Shown here: one piece after another, positions 29,795-40,628 of the stretch
Layout: the number at the start of each line of letters is the position of its first letter
Numbering within the stretch: the first letter of the stretch is position 1
The notes under the pieces: model-generated
Seen by the model: only the letters and a program-made list of their open reading frames with translations
What the model was told of the DNA's origin: nothing
Databases searched by the model: none
Translations under genes and position numbers: made by a program
Source of the DNA: Rebecca billardiae RCC1528
Lineage: Eukaryota > Haptophyta
DNA: 64,000 bases
Direction: 5' to 3'
Assembly (NCBI GenBank): GCA_965240325.2
Contig: OZ251223.1
Span: 992,001-1,056,000 of the forward strand

Positions 29795-30646
29795 ATGGCC
29801 GACGAGCGCGCGGTCCTCGAGGCTGACGGGGATGAGCGCTTGTACGAGGATGGCCTGTGGTGGCTCGTGCGACAGGTGCCCGCGACTGCCGAGCGCTCGC
29901 TGCGGATCCTCGTCCGCGACCTGACGGCGGAGGACACGGTCGATCCCAACTTCCTTGACGCTGACTACTCCATTGAGGCCGCGACCGGCAACCAGGTGTG
30001 GGAGGGCGCGCGAGAGCTCATGCATGCGCTCACGGCGGGGAGCCTCGCCGCGCACGCGTGGCGCGGTGCGCCGGTTCTCGAGCTTGGAGCAGGCACGGGC
30101 CTCGCCGGGATCTGCGCCGCCGCTCTCGGCGCGCACGCGTGCCTCACGGATGTGCGCGCCGTGGCTTCGGGTGTGCTGCTTCGCAACCTCGAGCTGAATC
30201 GGAAAGAGGGCCCGCAGCGGAACGGCGTCTGCACGGTTTGGGGCGAGGCGTGCGTGCCCATCGGCGACGGCGCGGCGACCTCACTCCCGCTGGACTGGCT
30301 CTCCCCCGTGGACGCACAGCTGGCGGACATCCAGCTGCCGAGCGGGCTTGTCGTGCTTGCCGCCGACTGCGTGTGGCACGCTGATCTGCTGGAGCCCTTC
30401 GTCCGGACAGCCGTCGACCTGTTCCGGAGATCGACGGGCGCGTGCGCATACATCGCAAGCTGGGAGCGCGCGAAGCCAGGCTCGACTGTCTTCGTGCCCA
30501 CCGCGCTCGTCGCGGCTGCGTTCGAGTCCGCCGGCTGCTCTGTGCGACCGCTTGAGTCGGATGAGCGATGCTCCCTCATCCATGTCACATTACTACCGCC
30601 TACCCGCACGGACGGTGGCGGCAACATGGTGAATGAATCCTCCTAA
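29795..30646 (+). CDS. Seven-beta-strand protein methyltransferase (Methyltransf_16 / lysine methyltransferase family)
   Basis: A protein of 283 residues. The SAM-binding motif I is VLELGAGTGLAGICAAALG, preceded by NQVWEGARELMHAL (the usual 'VWxxA' helix). A later strand, LVVLAADCVWHADLLEP, holds the post-II D-x-x-Y/W-like motif of this family, and the C terminus has CSLIHVTLLPP. METTL21/FAM86-type enzymes methylate lysines on chaperones and translation factors; the specific target cannot be read. No targeting signal is visible, so it is probably cytosolic. It shares its 5' region with the SDR gene. Confidence 0.82.
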   Translation: MADERAVLEADGDERLYEDGLWWLVRQVPATAERSLRILVRDLTAEDTVDPNFLDADYSIEAATGNQVWEGARELMHALTAGSLAAHAWRGAPVLELGAGTGLAGICAAALGAHACLTDVRAVASGVLLRNLELNRKEGPQRNGVCTVWGEACVPIGDGAATSLPLDWLSPVDAQLADIQLPSGLVVLAADCVWHADLLEPFVRTAVDLFRRSTGACAYIASWERAKPGSTVFVPTALVAAAFESAGCSVRPLESDERCSLIHVTLLPPTRTDGGGNMVNESS

Positions 30647-31420
30647 GAGTCACATGCGCGGCTCGTCAACGACACCGTTGTGACGCATCATGACGAAGGA
30701 CTTTGTTGCCCTCGACTCCGCGGATGGCAGCGCGGATCCGTCATCATTCCGTGCATCATAATTTACGACGATTATTGATTCTCATAATACTGTATGAGCC
30801 CGTGTCCCGGTACTCGGAGCGGTAATACTCGGTAGTCACCTGCAGCCTGCTCACTCAGACGTCTCACTCTCTGTCTCTCAGAGTCTCAGAGCAGTCTCAG
30901 AGTCAGACGACACGGATGACTGAGTCATGAGATCGGACTGAGACACTGAGACCGTCACGAGAGTACGTCGTGATGAGCAGTAATAATAGTATCGTCACCT
31001 GCTGGGCGGGACATCAGACATCAGTGCAGTGACTGACGCGAGTATTTACTCATCAGTTGGCGACTGCATGTTCACAATCATGCATTCGTAGTACATCCGC
31101 TGACGAACAGACTGACTGAACTTTGAACAGTTCGTCATCATCAGTAGTTCGTCACTCCGCCGATTCGGTCCGGCGATGATTGACAGACGACAGACACAGA
31201 GTCGCGCGTACGGCTACGCGCCCCGCTACCGCCTACGCAGAGTACGCTGTGTCACTCAGGCCTACCGGTACTACGGGCTAATTAACTAACGACTCTTCGT
31301 CGGAGTAACTAGACTCAAACTAGTCGACTAGTAGTAGTCGTCCGACGGATAGTCGTCGACTGAACTCAGTCAGTGTCATAGTATATCATCATCAATATTA
31401 TAACGGCGGTGCTATGCTAT
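30647..31420. other. Intergenic spacer
   Basis: Rich in short TGAGTC/GACTC-like strings and multiple stops in all frames. No gene, RNA or defined repeat recognised. Confidence 0.5.
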
Positions 31421-33888
31421 CTACATGTCTCGTCGGACGTCCATGAGCAGCTCGAACGCGGACTGCCCGCGCTCGGTAGCCGCTGCCTGCAGCCGGTCGA
31501 AGAAGGCCCTGAGCTCGCAGATGGTCTGCTCGGCCATGCGCAGGTCGTTTTCATCCTCGACCTTGATCTTCAGGAAGCGCCGGAGCTCCTCGATGTTCGC
31601 GATCATCTCTTCCACCGAGTCCCCCAGCACGGCGTGGAGGTCGAGGCCTTGCAGGCGCTCGCGCCGGTCGAGCACCTTGGCCTGCGCGCACGCGGCACGC
31701 ACGGCGCGCGCACGGCAGGCCGCGCAATCGTGGTGCCCAGCGGGCGCGGCGCGGGTGATCTCAGCTCAGCTCAGCCCGAGGCTGATACCGCCCGTGCGCA
31801 GAGCAGCACGCGCACGCGCATGCGAGAGCACGCGACGGGCACTCCGCACCTGGTGCATCGGGATGTTGGACGCGCCCGCCTGGCTGTCAAAGGAGAGCAG
31901 GCCGCCCTGGCCGCGGATGAGCAGCTCCTGCACCACACCGATTCGCTCGACCGACGCGGCGCCGCACGCGTCCGAGAGGTGCGTGATGAAGGCGTGCTGG
32001 CTGGTGACGGTGCGCTCGGCCGCAAGCAGGGCCTGCCGCGCGCACAGCAACAGCCACGGCGCAGAGAGGCGACTCGCGCGTGAGCGCCCGGAGCGCGGAA
32101 GCCTGCCGTGAGCAGACGCGCGCGCGCCGGCGCCTCACCTCGCGCGTGTCGGTTGGCGCCCGTGTCATCATCATCAGCTCGAAGTCCTTCTGCTGCAGCC
32201 AGCGCAAGGTGGCTTCGGCAGACGGCGTCGCGTGCGCGTGCTCCGGCGCGACGTCGGCGGTCTCGTCCCGTACAGCAGCCGCGCCCTGCGGCTGCGCGGC
32301 GGGTCGGCGTCTCGAGGCGTTGCTGGTGGCGGCGGGCCGCGCGCCTCGCCGCGCGCGCGGGACCGCCGTGCGCGCCTTTGGTGTCCGCGCCTCGCGCATC
32401 GTCGCTGCTTCCGCGTGGTCCGGTGCTGACTTGGCATCGGCTGCGTCGTGCTGCGCCGCGCTGTGAGGAGCCTGCCGCGCCGTGCGCGACCTCGGGGCCG
32501 CTCCCGCCGGGGCCGGCCCCGCAGCAGTCGACGCCGCAGCACGGCCGTTGGAGCGCGGTGCCGGTGGCGCACGGTGCTGCGTGTGCGCATCGCCCGCGCC
32601 CGCGCCGCATCCCGCGCCGCCAAGAGTTGCGCCCCGAGAGGGAGGAGCCTTCTCGTCGTCGTGCAGCGGACGCATGGCATGGGGCGAGATCACAGCCATG
32701 CGCTGTGTCCTCCCTTTGCTCCGCACTGCGCCCGAAGCCTGGCGCGGCGTCGAGAAGCCCTCAGCATCGCCGGCGGTGCTGGGTGCTGCAGGCTTGGAGT
32801 GCGATGCGGCGCGCGGCGCGACTGGCTCTGCGGGCTCCGCTGCCACGGAAGCATACCGGCTTGCCGAGCGTGTGCGCGAGGCGGACGTGGCGCCGAGTGG
32901 CAGAGGCGACAGCACGGCGGGCCACGGAGTCGAGCCCGTCGTGCGCGGCTCCTCCCATGCCGTCACCAGCGGCCGTTGCCACGTCGTCGTCGAGGGAGCG
33001 CGCGCGGCGGCCGAAGGCAGTCGACTGCCCGCAGGGCTCGTGAATTGCCCACCCGTGCGCAGCGCGTCGAGCCCGCCCGGCGGCGGAGGCGAGACGGTCT
33101 GCTGCTTGTTGCCCACCGGCGCGCTGCCGATGCGGTGCCTGCGCTTGAGGCTGGCTGTCGCGCCGGCAGGCATGCTGTTGGCGAGCGCGGGCCCGAGTGG
33201 TTGTCGTCCGGAAGCAACGGCAGCCATGCCGGCAGCGAGGATGTCCGGGTGAGCGAGCACCTCCGCGGGCGGGGGCGGCGCGCTGTACGCGGCGCGCGCA
33301 GAGTGAGGCACTTGCGTCGCTGCGCGAGCGCCGCCCAGCTTCGGGCCTGCGCACGTCTCCGCGATCGGGGCCGCCTCGGCGCCAGCCACGCGGACGGGAA
33401 TGTGCGACAGAGGCGGCACCGGCACGAACGTCACGCGCCTCGGCGGTTGGTCGGGCACGGGTGCTCGGCCGAGGGGATGGACGATAGGCACATGGAACGG
33501 CGGCACAGAGCCAAGCCCGGCCCCGCCCGTAGGGTCGAGCAGTCCGGCCGGCACCACGTTGAGATCGGCGAAGTGTGGGCTGATCCGCCCGCCGCTCCAC
33601 GCAGGCGGTGCAGGGGAGGTATCGAGTCGCGCCGCGCCGGGAGGCGTCAGTGGCTCGAGCGCGGGAATCATGCGATTGAAGCCGAGCTCGCGTCGGACGG
33701 CTAGACCGGTCCGGCGATGGGGGGCGGCGCGCACTCCGGCGGCGAAAGGGTGCGGCTCAGGCAAGGCCTTGAAGTCGTGGTAGTGCGGCTTGCTGCGCAG
33801 CCGGGCGCGCGCGCGCGCGCGTCCGGCGGAGAGGTGCGCGCGCGCCGCACGAGTGAGCGAGATCGTGTGCAATGTACACTAGACTCAT
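31421..33888 (-). CDS. Unidentified protein: long disordered N-terminal region and helical C-terminal region, four exons
   Basis: Inferred exons are 33888-33851, 33792-32139, 32032-31850 and 31681-31421. All phases agree, giving 711 residues. The first exon (MSLVYIAHDLAHS) and its 58-base intron are the least certain part. Exon 2 is Pro/Ala/Ser-rich with few predicted structural elements and ends ATLRWLQQKDFELMMMTRAP, a helix. The short exons encode AAERTVTSQHAFITHLSDAC, a segment with ERIGVVQELLIRG, then KVLDRRERLQGLDLHAVLGD and a long amphipathic helix (EEMIANIEELRRFLKIKVED) to the stop. The tail looks like a coiled coil that could bind a cytoskeletal or centrosomal partner, but I do not recognise a family. 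Confidence 0.65.
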
Positions 33889-34159
33889 GGCACGCACGGC
33901 ACGCGGGGCCGCGCGGCGGCAGGCGCACACCTTGCCGACGGTGGCTGGGCAGCCGCACCGAGCTCCATCGTCAATCCGCCAGTCGAGCACATGATTCGAT
34001 CATTCGAACGCTCTTGCCCGCGCCCAAACCGGGAGTTCTCAGCTGCAGAAATCCGGGCGTCCGGGTGTACACTGGAACGCAGGCAGGCGCGGGCGCCCGG
34101 ATCCCAACGGCTCGGCGGACGCGGAAGGCCACGTCACGACGAACTCCCGGCGCGATCAG
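33889..34159. promoter_or_regulatory. Shared spacer of the divergent unknown protein / GH3 pair
   Basis: 271 bases between inferred start codons. Divergent promoter inferred from layout only. Confidence 0.35.
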
Positions 34160-36403
34160 ATGGCGGCGGCGGACGGCGCGCAGCGCCCATGGCTCAACGC
34201 CTCGCTTGACGTCGAGGAGCGCGTGAAGCTCCTCCTTCAAGCCATGACGCTCGAGGAGTGCGCCCTCCAGCTCGACCAGCCCCGCATCGACGAGGCATCC
34301 GACGAGCGCATCCGCTCTGGCGTAGGATCGCTCATCCTCGCGACGAGCGCGACCGCGGGCAACGACGCGCAGCCGGCCAGCTCGGCCGGTCTCGTCGACC
34401 GGCTCCAACGGATCGCAATCGATGAGACCCGCCTCGGCGTACCGATTCTGGCCGCGCGCGACATCATCCACGGCCACCACACCGTCTTTCCGATCCCGCT
34501 CGGCCAGGCGTGCGGCTGGGATGCGCCGATGGTTGAGGCGGCGTGCCGCGCGGCGGCGGTGGAGGCGAGCGCCGACGGCGTGCGCTGGACGTTCTCGCCC
34601 ATGATCGACATCTGCCGCGACCCGCGCTGGGGCCGCATCGCCGAGGGCTACGGCGAGAGCGCCTTTCTCACGGGCGAGCTCGGCGCCGCCGCGGTGCACG
34701 GGTACCAGAAGCGAGGCGACCTCGCCGCGCCCGACGCGATCGCGGCGTGCGCCAAGCATCTGGCGGGGTACGGCGCGGCGGAGGGCGGGCGAGACTACGA
34801 CACCGCGGAGATCTCGCAGCCCACGCTCGAGGACGTGTACCTGCCCCCCTTCCGCGCGGCCCTCGTCGACGCGGGCTGCGCGACTGTCATGCCCACCTTC
34901 ACCGCGGTCGGCGGGCTGCCGGCCGCGGCGAGCGCCGAGCTGCTGACGGGCGTGCTGCGCACGCGGTGGGGCTTCGACGGCGTCGTGGTGACCGACTGGA
35001 ACGCCGTGGGCGAGCTGCGCGAGCACGGCATCGCGCACGACGGCGCGCACGCCGCCGAGCAGTGCCTGCGCGCCGGCTCTGACATCGACATGGTCTCAGG
35101 TCTCTTCCTGCAACACCTGCCGGCGCGCGCGGCCGCGGACGGCGGCGTGGAGGCGGCGCTGCGCGAGGCGACGCGGCGCGTGCTGCGGCTCAAGTTCCGC
35201 CTCGGCCTGTTCGAGGCGCCGTACGCCGCGGCTCGCGCCGCCGAAGCGCCGCCCCAACGCGCACCGCACCGGCAGCTCGCGCGCACGCTCGCGGCGCGCT
35301 GCGCGGTGCTCCTGGAAAACAAGTCGAGCGCGCTGCCGCTCGCGCCCGACGCGCGCCTCGCCGTGGTCGGGCCGCTGGCGGACGCGACGGTCGAGCTCTT
35401 CGGCACGTGGACGCTCGATGGCGTGCCCTCCGAGGTGACTAGCCTGGCCGCGGCCTTGTGCGCTGCGCACAAGGCCGCGGTCGAGGTCGTGCCCGCGGCG
35501 CACGGTGCGAGCACACAAGCGCTCGGCGCCGCGCTCGCCGGGGCGGACGTCGCGATCGCCGTGCTGGGCGAAGGCCCCGAGGTCTCAGGCGAGGCGCACA
35601 GCCTTGCGGAGCCGCGGCTGCCCGCTGAGCAGGTTGCGCTCCTTGATCGACTCGTCGCGTCCCCGCCCGCCGGCGGCGTCGTCCTCGTCGTCATCGCCGG
35701 CCGGCCGCTCGCGCTGCCCGCGGCCGCGGACGCGTGCGCGGCGGTGCTCTGGTGCTGCCACCCGGGCACAGACGGCGGCCTCGGCCTCGCAGACGTGCTC
35801 ACCGGCGCGGCCGAGCCCGGTGGCCGGCTGGCCTTCACGCTGCCGCGCCACCCCGGCCAAATCCCACTGTACCACGACCACCGGCCGACGGGCCGTCCCC
35901 TCGGCGAGTACTATGGCGCGCGCGACAGCAGCGGCGCGCTGGCGCGCGGCAGCGGCCGTCACCTCGACTGCCAGGGCTCGCCGCGCTGGCCGTTCGGACA
36001 CGGGCTCTCGTACACGGCTTTCAAGATCATCGACGCGCGCGTGGCGCCGCTGGCGCCTGACGCCGCGGACGCGGGCGTGCTCGTGCACTGCCGCGTCGCC
36101 AACGCAGGTACCGAGCGCGCGGGCTCGGCTGTGGTGCAAGTGTACGTGAGTCAGCCTGTCGCCGAGCTGAGTCAGCCGGTGCGCCGGCTCGCTGGCTTCG
36201 CGCGCGCGCACCTCTCGCCGGGCGAGCACGCGGAGGTGGAGGTGCGGCTGCCGGCGCACGCGCTCGCCTACTTCCATCGTGACCGCGTGCGCCGTGTGGA
36301 TGCGGGTAGGCTCCTCGTGTGGATTGGCCTGGACTGCCTGTGCGAGGGCTCGGTGGGGCCGCTCGAGGTGCAGCTGCCGCAGCCCGGGACGCGCGCTCTC
36401 TGA
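34160..36403 (+). CDS. Glycoside hydrolase family 3 beta-glucosidase-type enzyme
   Basis: A single-exon protein of 747 residues, the usual size. The N-terminal TIM barrel includes LGVPILAARDIIHGHHTVFP, WTFSPMIDICRDPRWGRIAE, the conserved AACAKHLAGYGAAEGGRDY and the nucleophile Asp (~279) in VVVTDWNAVGEL. The second alpha/beta sandwich follows (CAVLLENKSSALPLAPD, then IAVLGEGPEVSGEA). The C-terminal fibronectin-III-like domain starts after WPFGHGLSYTAF and contains AGSAVVQVYVSQP. Such exo-enzymes remove terminal beta-linked glucose or xylose, for instance from storage chrysolaminarin or wall polymers. No signal peptide is apparent, so intracellular use of storage glucan is more likely than secretion. 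Confidence 0.92.
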   Translation: MAAADGAQRPWLNASLDVEERVKLLLQAMTLEECALQLDQPRIDEASDERIRSGVGSLILATSATAGNDAQPASSAGLVDRLQRIAIDETRLGVPILAARDIIHGHHTVFPIPLGQACGWDAPMVEAACRAAAVEASADGVRWTFSPMIDICRDPRWGRIAEGYGESAFLTGELGAAAVHGYQKRGDLAAPDAIAACAKHLAGYGAAEGGRDYDTAEISQPTLEDVYLPPFRAALVDAGCATVMPTFTAVGGLPAAASAELLTGVLRTRWGFDGVVVTDWNAVGELREHGIAHDGAHAAEQCLRAGSDIDMVSGLFLQHLPARAAADGGVEAALREATRRVLRLKFRLGLFEAPYAAARAAEAPPQRAPHRQLARTLAARCAVLLENKSSALPLAPDARLAVVGPLADATVELFGTWTLDGVPSEVTSLAAALCAAHKAAVEVVPAAHGASTQALGAALAGADVAIAVLGEGPEVSGEAHSLAEPRLPAEQVALLDRLVASPPAGGVVLVVIAGRPLALPAAADACAAVLWCCHPGTDGGLGLADVLTGAAEPGGRLAFTLPRHPGQIPLYHDHRPTGRPLGEYYGARDSSGALARGSGRHLDCQGSPRWPFGHGLSYTAFKIIDARVAPLAPDAADAGVLVHCRVANAGTERAGSAVVQVYVSQPVAELSQPVRRLAGFARAHLSPGEHAEVEVRLPAHALAYFHRDRVRRVDAGRLLVWIGLDCLCEGSVGPLEVQLPQPGTRAL

Positions 36404-36808
36404 GCCACGACCACGCAGGTGAAGGTTGAAGGTCTCGACCATCACGCGCTGACGCGCATCAGCGTGGCTGAAGAGTGATGGCAGCAGCAGCGCCACAGGC
36501 CGTCACACGCGCACGTGTACGCGGCGGCCAACGGCGGCGGCCAAGCAGCCCAGGGCTAGGTCAATGCCAATGGCAGAATGCAGCTCGCTGCGGTGCCCGC
36601 CTCGGGGCGCGGGGCGCCTGGTCGACACGGCGCATCCTCATCGGGATGGGTTTGGCCTGATTAAGCCAGCGTCAGCGTCAGCGTCCTAAGCGGGCCAGTG
36701 GCTGTGCGGCGAGCCCGCGGCCCCCAGGCACTGCGCGCGGGCCGCGCCAATCCAATGGGCGCCATTCCTAGGCTATGCAGCACCCGCATTTCAATGAAGG
36801 AGGGCTCG
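36404..36808. other. Intergenic spacer between convergent genes
   Basis: Between the GH3 stop and the ArfGAP stop. Contains a GTCAGC-type short repeat near 36665-36690. Nothing else recognised. Confidence 0.45.
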
Positions 36809-38307
36809 TTACTCGTCGCCGCCTGCTGCTGCCCTCTGCTCGCTCGCGGGGGCATCTGTCGCGGGGTCGTCCGAGGAGGCTGCACCAGTGCTGGACGCCA
36901 CCACCTGCGCAGCGCAGCACCGTGTTGCGGTGTCGACGCCGTGTCAGCGACGCAGAGGGTGGGTGCTCGTCACGTGCGCGCGCGCAGCGCATACCTTTGA
37001 CCTGACCGTGGCGCTCGCACTGCTGCTCGGTCGCTTCGACTTGCTCGATTTGCTCGCCGACGCTTTCTTCTTCACGCGGGTGGCATTCGTGCTCTTTGCG
37101 CCGGCCGGCGCTGCGCTCGCACTCGCGATGGCGACGCTCGCTGGTGCCTGCGCGGCGGCATCTGCCGCCCCTGTGCTCCGGTCGGTGCAGCGGTACAGCT
37201 TGCCCGACGCGCCTGGCACGGGCCCCGGGGCCTGCTTGATCTTGGCGTACTTGTCGCGGACGTGCGCCTCCACCACGTCCGCGCTCGCCTCCTCCGCCAC
37301 GCGCGCCCGCCCGACCTCTCCGTACAGCTCCTGCGCCTTTGCGTTGCCGAGAGACTCCATGCGCTGCGCGGGCGCGCGCGGCGCGGGGATCGGCGCGTGG
37401 GGGCGAGGGATGAGCCTGGCGGCGCGGCCGCGCGGCGCACGCGACATGCCGAGGCGCGCACCTCGATCATCTCGGGCGTCCACACATCCGCGTACGCCGA
37501 CTTGATGCGAGACTTGTGCGTGCCGAGCGCGCGGTGCATGCCCGCGCAGCGCTCGCACACGAACACGCCGAGGTTGATCGACGCCCAGACGGCCGCGTCC
37601 TCCTCGACGTGGGTGCAGTCGAAGCACTTGCGGTTGTGCTTCGCCGCAAGGAGCGCCGTGAGCCGCTCCTTGAACGCCTCCGCCTCCTCCTCCGTCGCCG
37701 CCTTCACCGTGATCTCGTTGAGCTGTGTGAGCGATTCAAACGAGCGAAAGCCGCCCTCGACGTTCAGGTGGTGCTTGGACTTGTAGTCCGAGAGGGCCTT
37801 CTGCACGCCCTTGGCCATCTTGTCGTACAGCAGCACCGACCCGCCGCCGATCGAGCACCCCAGCAGGAAGCCGCCGATGCCCGCTGGCGCGAGGAGCAGG
37901 CCACCGAGGAGCGCGGCGCGTTCGCTCGTTGAGAGGTCGCCCTCTTCGCCCACCGGTGCGCCAGCTGCGCCTGTCTGCGCAACGTCCTTTCCCGGCTTCT
38001 GAGGGGCGGCGCTACTGCCGCCCTTGCTCCCGGCGCTCCCTGCGGCGCGCGACTCTTTCGCTGCCAGAGCCGTGCGCTCCCCGCGCTCCAGAGGCGGCGG
38101 AGCGGGAGTGGCCGTGTTGTGCAGCCTGCTGCGCGGCACGGTCGGGTGCGGGTGCTCCGCTGCAGCTCGTCGCTGCGCGGATGTGGTGGACTTCTTCTTT
38201 GGCCCGCCCTCGGTGCGCGTGCTGGACCCACCCTCCGTCTTCGGGGACGGTGTGACTGCCGCCACCAGGCACGCAATCGCGAGCAGCCGCAGCGCCAGCC
38301 GTGCCAT
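36809..38307 (-). CDS. ArfGAP-domain protein with N-terminal signal peptide and internal hydrophobic segment, three exons
   Basis: Exons 38307-37462, 37363-36995 and 36904-36809 join in phase 0 (donors GTGCGCG and GTATGCG) to give 436 residues. The ArfGAP zinc finger is KCFDCTHVEEDAAVWASINL, then GVFVCERCAGMHRALGTHKS, with the catalytic Arg in MHRALG, then YADVWTPEMIERMESLGNAK across the first splice. This identifies a GTPase-activating protein for Arf GTPases. Unusually it begins with a strong signal peptide (MARLALRLLAIACLVAAVTP) and has a Gly/Leu-rich hydrophobic stretch (ALLGGLLLAPAGIGGFLLG) before the domain. The second exon ends in a Lys/Ser-rich tract, and the last exon encodes an acidic tail ending AAAGGDE. 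Confidence 0.85.
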
Positions 38308-38465
38308 CGTGCCCGGCAAATCACGGTCCGGTCGCCGGAAGGCGCAGTGCGCCACGTGGTTCCTGGACTCTCGCCGCCGCGGCACGGCGGCAGTGGCCGC
38401 AAGCGGTCAAGAACTGCACTGCAAACCGGCCGTCAAGCAGCACGCAGGGGAACGCGCGCTGCGGT
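38308..38465. promoter_or_regulatory. Shared spacer of the divergent ArfGAP / TRM10 pair
   Basis: 158 bases between start codons, containing TCCGGTCGCCGG at 38327-38338. The nonamer TCCGGTCGC recurs in two other divergent spacers. Confidence 0.4.
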
Positions 38466-39524
38466 ATGACGCGTAAGCCGGCGACCATGATGGCGGCCGA
38501 CGCAGGGCCGCTCCAGGATGCCAGGGCGTTGGTGTGTTGGCAGGAGCTCCGATCGGTCGTTGAGAGCTGCAACTGTCCGCTTGCACATGTCGTGCGAGCC
38601 GCCAACACACTCAAACGGGATCGACCGTGCTCTCTGCACATTGGATGGCAGCTCCGATGCGCACACACATCGCAGCGGCGGCAGTGCAGCGGGGCCTGCC
38701 AGCTGCCTCACCCCACGCTCGAGGAGACATACGACCTGCTTTGCACGGCATTCGCCCAGCAAGAGGCCCTCGGCCCGCAGTACGCCGTGGACACGGCGCC
38801 CGACGTCTGGCCCCACCCACTCATCTACGTGCGACCACGATCGCTCGAGCGTGAAGCCGGCCTCGCGCTGGCATCCGACTTTCTCGCTGCCAAGCCGCAG
38901 CCCCCGCCGCTGCACATCTTCTTGGATTTCGCGTTCGACGATGCGATGGACGATCGCGAGATCCGCTCGCTCGTCGTGCAGGCCTCCCTCTGCCGCGCCA
39001 TCGAGAAGCAGAGCACCTTTGCCACGCTGGAGCTGACGAGCCTGCGGGCGGATTCTCGCGCGCACGACGGACTGGAGCGCAGCTGGCATGAAGGCTGGTC
39101 CTCTGTGCGCAAGCACGATGCCTCGGCGTCTGAGCGCGCGGCGGCCCTCTCCAAACGGCTGGTCTACCTCTCTCCTGACGCGCCCGAGCCGCTGCGCGCT
39201 CTCGAGCCAGGCTCAGTGTACGCGATCGGTGCTCTGGTTGACCGCGGGGGCATCAAGCTCACACTGCCGCTCGCGGAGTCAATCGACGGGTGCGAGGCTC
39301 GGCGTTTGCCCATACGGGAGGTGCTGCCCGGGCTGGCTGACTGCGTGGCCCAGGACTGGAACGTGCACACGGTGTTTGCTGCGCTTGTGCAGTTCCGTCG
39401 CCTCGGCTCGTGGCGACCAGCTCTCATGAGCGCGGCGCGGTCGTACCAACGCAAGAAGCCATCACGGCGGCGCGCGGACGAGGCAGACATGCAGGCGGCT
39501 GCGGTGCGCGCTAATGTCACTTGA
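38466..39524 (+). CDS. tRNA (guanine-9-N1)-methyltransferase, TRM10 family
   Basis: A protein of 352 residues. The SPOUT-fold core is recognisable: PLHIFLDFAFDDAMDDREIR with SLVVQASLCRAIEK as the first strand-helix, LVYLSPDAPEPLRALEPGSV, then YAIGALVDRGGIKLTLPLAE and ARRLPIREVLPG, the SAM-binding knot. TRM10 proteins methylate N1 of purine 9 in tRNAs using a single conserved Asp; VDRGG holds the expected residue. The C terminus is basic (SYQRKKPSRRRADEAD), suited to tRNA binding. The N-terminal ~110 residues, including a Cys-rich stretch, are not conserved-looking and may carry targeting information, or the start may lie at the MM pair 21 bases downstream. It diverges from the ArfGAP gene. 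Confidence 0.85.
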   Translation: MTRKPATMMAADAGPLQDARALVCWQELRSVVESCNCPLAHVVRAANTLKRDRPCSLHIGWQLRCAHTSQRRQCSGACQLPHPTLEETYDLLCTAFAQQEALGPQYAVDTAPDVWPHPLIYVRPRSLEREAGLALASDFLAAKPQPPPLHIFLDFAFDDAMDDREIRSLVVQASLCRAIEKQSTFATLELTSLRADSRAHDGLERSWHEGWSSVRKHDASASERAAALSKRLVYLSPDAPEPLRALEPGSVYAIGALVDRGGIKLTLPLAESIDGCEARRLPIREVLPGLADCVAQDWNVHTVFAALVQFRRLGSWRPALMSAARSYQRKKPSRRRADEADMQAAAVRANVT

Positions 39525-40628
39525 CATGTAGACTCCGCCACTTTTTCTGACAGGAAGCAGATACCGCCAGCATTGCGGTGCCCGTGCCCCCATCGGCGCG
39601 GACCTCGTCTCGGCACGGGAGCGTCGCCTGCTACAACCTGGCTAGTGGCTGAGCCTGAGCCTGACTCTGAGGGCGTCGGAATAAGTCGGAAGTCAAAAGA
39701 CAGATCGACTACAACTACGTACTATAGGTAACTGCTACACTATCATCAGTTCGAATAAAGTCACGGGCCGCCCGACCGAGTTCAAAGACGACTAGTGAGT
39801 CGGACGACAGTGCGTCTTAGCACGGACTAACTAGGTAGGCTTCTATTTCTAATAATTTTCTAAGAGCATGACAGACTGATCGACAGTCAATGGTGATATT
39901 CAGTGATGACACTCTATGACAGTAGTGACTAGATACGGCACTGTGACAGTGTCACGGCCACGGGCACAGGGCGGCAGAAGCCCGCCCCGCCGCCCGAGGC
40001 CGAACGAAGCGGTTCATTCACTAAGATTCCGACTGAGCCGTTCAGGCTTCTGATCCACGGCCATGCAACCGACCTGATCGGTGATCCGACGAGCCTGACA
40101 TGTTCATTGAAGCGGCCGAGTGGCCCTCGCGGGCTCGCCGCGTCGAGCCCGCTCGGCCGTTTCAGGCCGACGAGAGAGCGGCCGGTGCTTCTAGTTCTGA
40201 TCTGCAGTATAGTGCAGATCTGACCAGCGTCTCGCCCGCGGCGGCGCCATGATCGTGTGACTGCCCGTCTGCCGACTCATACCCGGCCGGACTCCATCCA
40301 TCGGATCAGTAGCAGCATGCTGCTTACAGCTTAGTGCTTCGGCAGTCCGTAGTAATCATCCCGCGAATGGCTGCGCTACTCAGCTACCATCAAAATATGC
40401 CTCTCAACGGTAGCTTAGTCCGTGCTCTGGTGACACCAGTTGCATGTCCGCCGCACTGTCTGCGGTCGCCAAGTGCCGGTCACTGCCAGCCGAGCAGCGG
40501 ACGTCGCGCCGTCAGCTGGCCGCTAGGTGCTGACAGCTGAGCCGTGCTGACTGACGGAGCTGCCGAGCTGCGAGTGCACTTCGAAGGCAGACAGCTGCGG
40601 CTAAGCCGACGACGCTGCGGCCACGGAC
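39525..40628. other. Intergenic region
   Basis: About 1.1 kb with moderately lower GC from 39660 to 39960 and no coding frame, RNA or repeat that I recognise. Confidence 0.5.
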
